Shown here piece by piece: positions 1 through 4,509 of a DNA stretch of 6,226 bases. The notes beneath the pieces were generated by a model that was not told the origin of the DNA, searched no databases, and was given only the letters and a program-made list of their open reading frames with translations. Every line of letters starts with the position of its first letter. The first letter of the stretch is position 1. Position numbers and translations under genes: made by a program. The stretch is from Novosphingobium sp. (GTDB lineage: Bacteria > Pseudomonadota > Alphaproteobacteria > Sphingomonadales > Sphingomonadaceae): NCBI GenBank assembly GCA_009885425.1, contig VFKS01000378.1, positions 1 through 6,226 on the forward strand, given 5' to 3'.

Positions 1-260
1 AGCCATTGGAGAAAATCGCGATCCAGCTGACTCAGGCGGCTTTGCCGGGCCACTACCGGACCTATCCCAAAACGGTCGAGGCCGAGGTCAAGCACCGGAT
101 CCGCCCCGGTGGGCTGTTTGAACGCGGCGGCCTGTTCCCGCGCTATGCCGGGCGCCGCAATCCTGAGGCCGGGTTTGTAGTGCAGGACGGCAACTACCTG
201 TCGGCCCGCTGGCCGGGTGATGCCTGGACGCTGGCGCTGCGGATGAACGATTTGCTTTGA
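1..260 (+). CDS. C-terminal fragment of probable DJ-1/PfpI (type 1 glutamine amidotransferase-like) protein
   Basis: The reading frame is open from the left edge (first full codon at base 3) to TGA at 258-260, so only about the last 86 residues are visible and the true start lies upstream. The TTG at 6-8 has no ribosome binding site and is not a credible start. The end of the fragment (FVVQDGNYLSARWPGD, then a hydrophobic helix) resembles the conserved C-terminus of the DJ-1/PfpI family. In that family 'V.DGNLVTARWPGD' follows a central insert of the type 'ALPGYY.TYPKTVE', and ALPGHYRTYPKTVE is visible here. The catalytic cysteine elbow of the family would be in the missing part, so activity (protease, chaperone, deglycase-like or amidotransferase-like) cannot be judged. 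The family call is by recognition of the C-terminal pattern only and is moderately sure. Confidence 0.6.
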   Translation, partial: PLEKIAIQLTQAALPGHYRTYPKTVEAEVKHRIRPGGLFERGGLFPRYAGRRNPEAGFVVQDGNYLSARWPGDAWTLALRMNDLL

Positions 261-262
261 CC

Positions 263-290
263 TTGCGGCAGCCAAAAGGCGTGGCATAGT
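263..290 (+). promoter_or_regulatory. Possible sigma70-type promoter for the dioxygenase gene
   Basis: TTGCGG (263-268) and CATAGT (285-290) are separated by 16 bases. Each hexamer matches the TTGACA/TATAAT consensus at four of six positions. The predicted start of transcription would fall near 297, leaving a leader of about 16 bases that still contains the Shine-Dalgarno at 301-308. The gap between the upstream gene and this one is only 52 bases, so read-through from upstream is equally possible. The assignment rests on weak hexamers alone. Confidence 0.3.
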
Positions 291-312
291 CTCCGCATTG
301 AGGGAGAGAGCC

Positions 313-1140
313 ATGCACCAAAGCCCGCTTGCCGAGCATGTCGGTGTCGAGATCACCGGCGTTCAGATGTCATCGCTGGAAGATGAAGCGCTCGATGCGC
401 TGAAGCAGGCGGTCTATCAGAACGGCGTTGCGGTGCTGCGTGATCAGGAGCTTTCGCCTGAGCAGCACATCGCCTTTGCCAAACGCTGGGGCGGGATTGA
501 CGTAAATCCGTTTTTCCCGACCAACAGCGGCTGGCCCGAAATTGCCGAAGTGCGCAAGGCCGAAACCCAACGCGTGAACATTGGCGGCGGCTGGCACACG
601 GACCACAGTTACGATGAAATACCGGCAATGGGCTCGATTCTGGTCGCGCGCGAACTGCCACCAAGCGGAGGCGATACGCTGTTTTCCAGTGCAGGCGCTG
701 CTTACGATTCGCTGTCGGACGGTTTGAAACAAACCTTGGACACACTGCGCGCAGTCCATTCGGCCGACCATATATATCAGCCCGGCGGCTTCTATTCCAA
801 AACCGACCAGGCTGAGGAATTGACCGGACAGGAGCTTTCGACCCGCGCTGTTCATCCCGTGGTGATCCGTCACCCCGTTACCGGGCGTAAATTGCTTTAC
901 GTCAATCCCGGATTCACGCTCCACTTCGAAGGGTGGTCCCGCGAGGAAAGCCTGCCCTTGCTGGCCTATCTCTATGAAGTCGCCAGCCGCGAGGAATTCC
1001 AGTGCCGGGTGCAGTGGCAACCCGGATCAGTCGCGATCTGGGATAACCGGGCGACTTGGCATCTGGCGCTCAACGATTACCACGGCCACCGCCGGGTGAT
1101 GCACCGGATCACGCTGACCGGCGATCCGATTGCGGCCTAA
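313..1140 (+). CDS. TauD/TfdA-family Fe(II)/2-oxoglutarate-dependent dioxygenase
   Basis: This 275-residue cytosolic enzyme should couple oxidative decarboxylation of 2-oxoglutarate to hydroxylation of a small substrate. The start is ATG 313, because AGGGAGAG (301-308) sits just upstream; the in-frame TTG at 298 would put that site inside the gene. The 2-His-1-carboxylate iron site is complete: H95 and D97 in WHTDH, and the distal H250 in ATWH. T122 in GGDTLF and R265 in VMHR fit the 2-oxoglutarate ligands of the family. The length and the end (WDNRATWH, then MHRITLTGD) match TauD/TfdA/AtsK proteins. Characterised members act on taurine, alkyl sulfates, aryloxyalkanoates or related compounds. 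No sulfonate transporter or other tau/ssu/ats gene is in the window, so the substrate is unknown and 'taurine dioxygenase' would be an over-call. An exported protein gene follows 18 bases downstream, probably in the same transcript. Family call is firm; substrate is open. Confidence 0.93.
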   Translation: MHQSPLAEHVGVEITGVQMSSLEDEALDALKQAVYQNGVAVLRDQELSPEQHIAFAKRWGGIDVNPFFPTNSGWPEIAEVRKAETQRVNIGGGWHTDHSYDEIPAMGSILVARELPPSGGDTLFSSAGAAYDSLSDGLKQTLDTLRAVHSADHIYQPGGFYSKTDQAEELTGQELSTRAVHPVVIRHPVTGRKLLYVNPGFTLHFEGWSREESLPLLAYLYEVASREEFQCRVQWQPGSVAIWDNRATWHLALNDYHGHRRVMHRITLTGDPIAA

Positions 1141-1158
1141 TTGAACGGGAAGACAAAT

Positions 1159-1827
1159 ATGCGCGTTAGTACAGGTAGGTCGCTTGCAGCGGTGGCCGGG
1201 ATGCTGGTCTTAACCAATGCCGCTTTGGCAGCGGTGCCGGAGATCAGCTTCAAGGTCGGCGCGGTAGCATTGAAGTTGCCGCAGCCGTCCGGGTTCTGCC
1301 CGCCTTCGGCTCAAGATGCGCCAATGGCTGCTGCCAATGCCAATGCCGATCCCCATAACCTCACTTTGGCGACCTTGCTGGCCTGCAATCGCTCGCCCGA
1401 AATTCGGCCTTGGAGCAATTACGTACTGATCAAGACCCCGAATATGTTGGCCAACGGCACCTATGAAAAGGTCGAGACGCTCGATCAGATGAACGCAGTT
1501 TTCGCCGGGCCAAACAGTCCCAAATTTGATGACAAGATGACCGATGAAATTGGCACGAATACTGAACGCGCGATCGGCGTTCGGATCGAGATTACCGGGG
1601 AATACGGCTATGCCGGCCGCGATGCGGATTGCGTCTATCTCGCCGGGCCGATGCAGGCGCAGGTGGTTGGCAAGACCGTCAAAGGCTTGATCGCGACCTG
1701 CATTACGGTGGCAGGCGGCAAGATGATCGGGGTCAATCTGTATCAGATTTCTGCAGCACCGGATATGGCAGCGCTCAAGGCGATGAAGGCACAAGTCCGC
1801 GCAATTGGCCTTTCGATCCACCGCTGA
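1159..1827 (+). CDS. Exported protein of unknown function with four cysteines
   Basis: I do not recognise a characterised family. The 222-residue product from ATG 1159 begins with a typical Sec signal peptide: basic start (R2, R7), hydrophobic core at about 9-19, and an A-L-A cleavage site after residue 24. A periplasmic or secreted mature protein of about 198 residues is expected. No lipobox cysteine follows the core and no further membrane helix is seen. Four cysteines lie in the mature part (C47 in FCPP, C76, C158, C181), an even number that suits two disulfides in an oxidising compartment. A purine-rich GGGAAGA (1147-1153) precedes this ATG; the in-frame TTG at 1141 would abut the upstream stop, lacks such a site and would spoil the signal peptide. 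The gene lies 18 bases after the dioxygenase stop, so co-transcription is likely, but nothing links the two functions biochemically. It is most likely a conserved hypothetical exported protein of this lineage. Confidence 0.85.
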   Translation: MRVSTGRSLAAVAGMLVLTNAALAAVPEISFKVGAVALKLPQPSGFCPPSAQDAPMAAANANADPHNLTLATLLACNRSPEIRPWSNYVLIKTPNMLANGTYEKVETLDQMNAVFAGPNSPKFDDKMTDEIGTNTERAIGVRIEITGEYGYAGRDADCVYLAGPMQAQVVGKTVKGLIATCITVAGGKMIGVNLYQISAAPDMAALKAMKAQVRAIGLSIHR

Positions 1828-1839
1828 GCGATCCAATTT

Positions 1840-1873
1840 GCTTTGACCGCAAGGCGCGGGACGCGGGCAAAGC
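1840..1873 (+). terminator. Imperfect hairpin after the exported-protein gene, possible terminator or mRNA 3' end
   Basis: GCTTTGACCGC (1840-1850) pairs with GCGGGCAAAGC (1863-1873) over 11 positions with a single A/G mismatch (1846/1867). It closes a 12-base loop and starts 12 bases after the TGA at 1825-1827. No T-run follows (GGATGGGACC), so a classical Rho-independent terminator is not met. It may instead stabilise the 3' end, mark a Rho-dependent end, or act as an operator for the downstream ada transcript. Confidence 0.4.
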
Positions 1874-1877
1874 GGAT

Positions 1878-1907
1878 GGGACCTAGCGATGACTCATGAC
1901 GGTAAAA
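1878..1907 (+). promoter_or_regulatory. Weak candidate promoter for the SRPBCC-ada-lyase operon
   Basis: TAAAAT at 1902-1907 matches the -10 consensus at five of six positions. The best partner 18 bases upstream is GGGACC (1878-1883), which matches the -35 consensus at only three positions. A weak -35 element would suit a promoter activated by methylated Ada, which in E. coli binds upstream of its own gene. However, I find no convincing copy of the E. coli Ada box in 1828-1950. The leader would be about 37 bases and contains the strong ribosome binding site at 1935-1941. Low confidence. Confidence 0.25.
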
Positions 1908-1934
1908 TCGCCAACGAACCATTTTTCCAACAAC

Positions 1935-1941
1935 AAGGAGG
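1935..1941 (+). promoter_or_regulatory. Strong Shine-Dalgarno site that fixes the start of the SRPBCC gene
   Basis: AAGGAGG ends nine bases before ATG 1951 and is the best ribosome binding site in the window. It sets the start of the first gene of the operon. Because ada itself lacks such a site, it probably also governs how much Ada is made through translational coupling. Confidence 0.7.
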
Positions 1942-1950
1942 ATCGCGCTC

Positions 1951-2361
1951 ATGACCCGAATTCGCGAGACAATAGCTATTGCTGCTCCGCCTGCAGCACT
2001 GTGGGATGCTCTGGCGGATGTTGGCGCGCTGCAAGACCGTGTAGCGCCAGGCATGGTGGTCGATACGCAGCTCAAGCAAGACGGGGCTGCGCGGGTTGTC
2101 ACGTTTGCCAATGGCGCAGTGTTGCATGAGGATATTGTGAGCGTGGACCACGGCAGGCGGGAACTGGTGTGGACTGCGAAAGGTGGACCATGGACACATC
2201 ACAATGCTTGGATATCGGTTACCGACCGCGCAGATGGCGGCGGCGATGTAACCTGGACTGCCGACGTGCTGCCGGACAGCGCGGGCGAAATCGTCGCGGG
2301 GTTCATTGCCGCAGGACTTCGAACCATGAAAATCCACTTCGAACGCGGCAATCATGAGTGA
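1951..2361 (+). CDS. SRPBCC (START/Bet v1-like) domain protein
   Basis: This small cytosolic protein of 136 residues has no signal peptide. It opens with the SRPBCC pattern RIRETIAIAAPPAALWDAL (residues 3-21), the first strand and helix of the fold. Alternating strands follow (VVTFANG at 49-55, ELVWTAKG at 71-78, AWISVTD at 86-92, DVTWTADV at 99-106). A long C-terminal helix (about 111-130) should close the hydrophobic cavity. The fold is used for ligand binding or cyclase/hydrolase chemistry, and the sequence does not reveal the ligand. ATG 1951 follows an excellent AAGGAGG site. The stop (TGA 2359-2361) lies inside ada, whose ATG is at 2354, so the two genes overlap by 8 bases and are almost certainly co-translated. 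This makes a link to alkylation response plausible but unproven. Fold assignment is good; function is unknown. Confidence 0.85.
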   Translation: MTRIRETIAIAAPPAALWDALADVGALQDRVAPGMVVDTQLKQDGAARVVTFANGAVLHEDIVSVDHGRRELVWTAKGGPWTHHNAWISVTDRADGGGDVTWTADVLPDSAGEIVAGFIAAGLRTMKIHFERGNHE

Positions 2362-3382
2362 CCCAATATCTGACGATGAATGCTGGGTCGCAGGGTCTGC
2401 CCGTGATCGCAGGTTTGATGGGCGGTTCATCATCGGAGTGCTTACCACTGGCATCTATTGCCGCCCGTCGTGTCCGGCGCGGCATCCCAAGCGGGAAAAT
2501 GTGCGGTTCTTCGCTTCACCCGCCGATGCGCGGGCCGCCGGATTGCGGGCTTGCCTGCGCTGTTCACCCGACGATGTATCGCGCGACGAACGCGCCGTCC
2601 TTTCGGCCATCGCCGCGATCCAGTCAGCCGGCCAGCCGCTGGCATTGGCGGCTTTGGCGGAGGAGACCGGCTATTCGCCCAGCCATTTCCAGCGGGTCTT
2701 CACCCGTCACACCGGCCTGTCGCCTGCCGCCTATGCCCGCGCGCTGCTGGCGGAACGCGCGGCGCAGGCCTTGTCTGCGGAACAATCGGTTACCGAAGCG
2801 ATTTATGCGGCGGGCTATTCGGCTCCGTCGCGGTTTTATGAGGCCAATCAGGGGAGACTGGGAATGACGCCATCGGCCTGGGTAAACGGCGGCAAGGGCG
2901 CGGCGATCCATTGGGCGGTGGTCGATACCAGCCTGGGCCGGATGCTGGTCGCAGCAACCAGCAAAGGCGTCTGCCGCCTGTCTTTCAATGAAGGCCGCGA
3001 AGCGCTTGAGGCGCGCTTTCCCGAGGCTGAGCTGGTCGAAGGCGGAGACGAGTTCGAGGCATTGCTGGCCAAGGTCGTGGCCGCTGTCGAAACGCCCGGC
3101 GATTTCAGCCATATTCCGCTCGACGTAAAAGGCACCGCCTTTCAGGAAGCGGTCTGGCGCGAATTGCGCAAAATTCCGCCCGGTGAAACCCGCACCTATG
3201 CCGAGCTCGCCGCTGCCGTCGGCAAGCCCAAGGCGGTGCGCGCGGCGGGCAGCGCCAACGGTTCCAACCACGTTTCGGTGCTGATCCCCTGCCACCGAGT
3301 GATCCGCACCGGGGGCGGACTGGGCGGCTATGCGTGGGGACTCGATATCAAGCGCAAGTTGCTCGAAAAGGAAGCGAAATGA
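2354..3382 (+). CDS. ada: Ada: bifunctional transcriptional activator and O6-alkylguanine/methylphosphotriester DNA repair protein
   Basis: This 342-residue protein has the full three-part Ada architecture and is close in length to E. coli Ada (354). Residues about 9-75 form the Ada zinc domain with C36, C40, C67 and C70 (TTGIYCRPSC, then ACLRC). C36 corresponds to the cysteine that takes the methyl from DNA phosphotriesters and switches Ada into an activator. Residues about 82-178 are an AraC-type double helix-turn-helix ending in LGMTPSAW. Residues about 186-340 are the O6-alkylguanine-DNA methyltransferase domain, with active-site C313 in IPCHRV and R296 at the expected arginine-finger position. 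The repair reaction is irreversible transfer of the alkyl group to cysteine. All key residues are present, so both activities should be intact. The ATG lies in the tail of the SRPBCC gene with no clear Shine-Dalgarno site, implying translational coupling. The stop overlaps the next ATG by 4 bases. Autoregulation by methylated Ada is expected from the family, though no clear Ada box was found. Confidence 0.96.
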   Translation: MSDPISDDECWVAGSARDRRFDGRFIIGVLTTGIYCRPSCPARHPKRENVRFFASPADARAAGLRACLRCSPDDVSRDERAVLSAIAAIQSAGQPLALAALAEETGYSPSHFQRVFTRHTGLSPAAYARALLAERAAQALSAEQSVTEAIYAAGYSAPSRFYEANQGRLGMTPSAWVNGGKGAAIHWAVVDTSLGRMLVAATSKGVCRLSFNEGREALEARFPEAELVEGGDEFEALLAKVVAAVETPGDFSHIPLDVKGTAFQEAVWRELRKIPPGETRTYAELAAAVGKPKAVRAAGSANGSNHVSVLIPCHRVIRTGGGLGGYAWGLDIKRKLLEKEAK

Positions 3383-4149
3383 CCGATAACATCACCGCAT
3401 TCAAGGCGCTCCACGTTCCCGGCGATCCGCTGATGCTGTTCAATATCTGGGACGCCGGCAGCGCCAAAGCCGTTGCCGGGGTCGGGGCGAAAGCAATCGC
3501 GACCGGCAGCTATGGCGCGGCCGAAGCGCAAGGCTTCAAGGATGGCGAGGACTTTTCGATCGAGGACGCACTGCGCAATCTGGAGCGGATCGTTTCGGTG
3601 ACCGACTTGCCGGTGACGCTCGATTTTGAAACCGGTTATGGCGCGACCCCTGCCGATGTTGCCTTCTCGGTGCGCCGAGCGGTTGATGCCGGGGCAGCCG
3701 GGATCAACCTGGAAGACCGGATGCCGGGCGAAACTGCCTTGCTCCCCGTGGCCGAAGCGGCCGCGCGGGTTGCGGCTGCGGCCAGCACCGGGTTGTTCGT
3801 CAACGCCCGCACCGATGTCTATCGGGGGATCAAGCCAGAAGACTATGGTCAGCACCTGATCGACGCCGTGCTGGAACGGGCAGAGGCCTTTGCCAGCGCT
3901 GGAGCGAGCGGGTTGTTCGTTCCGTTCCTGGGCGATCATCAGGTGATCAAGACCATCTGCGCGGCGACCACGCTGCCGGTCAACATCCTGTGGGGGCCGG
4001 GCCGCGGGACCCGCGCGGAACTGGCCGCCTGCGGGGTGGCGCGGATTTCTTATGGCCACGGGCCATGGGCCGCGACGATGGACTGGCTGGCGGGACAGGC
4101 GAAAGCTGTGTTTGCGGGGGAAATCGTACCCTATGCCAACGCCGGCTGA
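3379..4149 (+). CDS. Isocitrate lyase/phosphoenolpyruvate mutase superfamily protein
   Basis: A 256-residue cytosolic TIM-barrel enzyme of the ICL/PEPM superfamily, which makes or breaks C-C or P-C bonds next to a 2-oxo acid in a Mg-dependent manner. Visible signatures are NIWDAGSA (22-29), the TGSYG loop (42-46), LDFETGYG (81-88, D82 and E84 as likely Mg/substrate ligands), NLEDR (110-114) and NARTD (142-146, with R144 expected to bind the 2-oxo acid). The KKCGH catalytic loop of isocitrate and methylisocitrate lyases is absent: the stretch after NLEDR reads MPGETALLPV. It is therefore neither a classical AceA nor a PrpB; PEP mutase-like, phosphonopyruvate hydrolase-like, oxaloacetase-like or uncharacterised lyase activity are alternatives. 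The start is ATG 3379, preceded by AAGGAAG (3368-3374) and overlapping the ada stop as ATGA. The in-frame GTG at 3334 lies inside ada and is not needed. No phosphonate genes are nearby. Family firm, substrate unknown. Confidence 0.92.
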   Translation: MTDNITAFKALHVPGDPLMLFNIWDAGSAKAVAGVGAKAIATGSYGAAEAQGFKDGEDFSIEDALRNLERIVSVTDLPVTLDFETGYGATPADVAFSVRRAVDAGAAGINLEDRMPGETALLPVAEAAARVAAAASTGLFVNARTDVYRGIKPEDYGQHLIDAVLERAEAFASAGASGLFVPFLGDHQVIKTICAATTLPVNILWGPGRGTRAELAACGVARISYGHGPWAATMDWLAGQAKAVFAGEIVPYANAG

Positions 4150-4164
4150 CGCCGGACTGTTGGC
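4135..4164 (+). terminator. Hairpin spanning the stop codon of the lyase gene, candidate operon terminator
   Basis: GCCAAC (4135-4140) pairs with GTTGGC (4159-4164), and inside it CCGGC (4142-4146) pairs with GCCGG (4151-4155). The two helices are separated by a small internal loop (one base against three). This gives 11 base pairs closing the tetraloop TGAC at 4147-4150, which contains the TGA stop. The following bases (TTGGCTTGATCG) are only mildly T-rich, so intrinsic termination is possible but not textbook. Confidence 0.4.
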
Positions 4165-4243
4165 TTGGCTTGATCGCACCGATATCGCGGCGAAAGGTGG
4201 GGACTGACCAACCGGGAGAGGACGCAGCCGCGTCCCGATTGCC

Positions 4244-4275
4244 TGGGCTGGCCCCAAGTCTTCGCCGGGATGACG
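4244..4275. repeat. Degenerate REP-like palindromic repeat fragment
   Basis: The end, CTTCGCCGGGATGACG, matches one arm of a palindromic repeat that I recall as very common between genes in sphingomonads and related alphaproteobacteria (the opposite arm begins CGTCATCCCGGCGAAG). The other arm is decayed here (TGGGCTGGCCCCAAGT), so the element no longer folds well. Only one copy is in the window, so the call depends on remembered family knowledge. Confidence 0.4.
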
Positions 4276-4317
4276 AGATTGGATTTGGGTTACGCAGGTT
4301 TAGCCAGCGCTTTCCTA

Positions 4318-4350
4318 CACCGGCACGATCTGGCAGCTTGTCGGTGCTGC
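4318..4350 (+). terminator. Overlapping inverted repeats followed by a CT-rich tail, weak terminator candidate
   Basis: CACCGGCA (4318-4325) can pair with TGTCGGTG (4339-4346) with one G-U pair. Alternatively GCAGC (4333-4337) can pair with GCTGC (4346-4350). The two foldings exclude each other. The second is followed by TCTTTCTC, a poor U-tract, which could help end transcription from the plus strand. Weak evidence. Confidence 0.22.
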
Positions 4351-4479
4351 TCTTTCTCATCGTCGCGACCCGGATTTTCTCGTCCTGATGCTGTTTTGAA
4401 CGCGCTGAAAATCACAGCAACCGAAGTTGACAGGGCATTTGTAAAAAAGTCTCTTGGTTCATAGTAATAAGGCGGAAAT

Positions 4480-4509
4480 TCACACTCTTTCGCACCCGAT
4501 CCAGTGTGA
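4480..4509 (-). terminator. Hairpin directly after the priA stop codon, candidate terminator
   Basis: TCACACT (4480-4486) and AGTGTGA (4503-4509) form a perfect 7-bp stem around a 16-base loop. On the minus strand the stem starts at the first base after the priA stop (bases 4510-4512). The sequence beyond it on that strand is ATTTCCGCCTTATTAC, AT-rich but without a continuous T-run. It could serve both converging transcripts. The long loop makes it a modest candidate. Confidence 0.4.

Larger units (their letters stand above)
4150..4509. other. 360-base intergenic region between the convergent lyase operon and priA
   Basis: No credible gene is present. Small frames at 4270-4464 (plus) and 4290-4517 (minus) lack ribosome binding sites and recognisable sequence. 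The left part (to about 4390) is GC-rich like the genes and contains a perfect GGACGC/GCGTCC hairpin (4220-4225 with 4230-4235), a degenerate REP-like fragment (4244-4275) and overlapping inverted repeats at 4318-4350. The right part (4391-4510) drops to about 43% GC by hand count. It carries TTGACA at 4427-4432, an A6 run at 4443-4448 and a hairpin touching the priA stop. Genes on both sides point inward, so transcription terminators are expected here. Confidence 0.7.

Noticed and set aside
370..1020. Minus-strand frame of 216 codons opposite the dioxygenase
   Set aside because: It lies wholly within a gene whose catalytic residues are all present on the other strand; no domain is recognisable.
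313..1140. Specific call of taurine dioxygenase (tauD)
   Set aside because: The iron and 2-oxoglutarate ligands are shared by the whole family and no taurine transport or sulfonate gene is nearby.
251..1848. Exact 12-base repeat TTTGCTTTGACC at 251-262 and 1837-1848, both near gene ends
   Set aside because: About one 12-base match is expected by chance in a window of this size, and the flanking bases do not match.
1828..1950. E. coli-type Ada box upstream of the operon
   Set aside because: AAAGCG at 1869-1874 and GCAA at 1849-1852 occur, but no AAT-N6-GCAA arrangement is present, so no site is claimed.
3379..4149. Annotation of the lyase-family gene as aceA or prpB
   Set aside because: The KKCGH catalytic motif of these enzymes is missing and the protein is shorter than both.
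3328..4257. Long minus-strand open frame of 309 codons opposite the lyase gene
   Set aside because: It is antisense to a well-supported enzyme gene, rich in Arg/Pro/Gly as expected for a GC-rich shadow frame, and has no recognisable domain or ribosome binding site.
4270..4464. Possible 64-residue plus-strand gene in the intergenic region
   Set aside because: Its ATG lies inside the REP-like fragment, no Shine-Dalgarno precedes it, and the composition is Ser/Arg/Cys-rich as in translated non-coding DNA.
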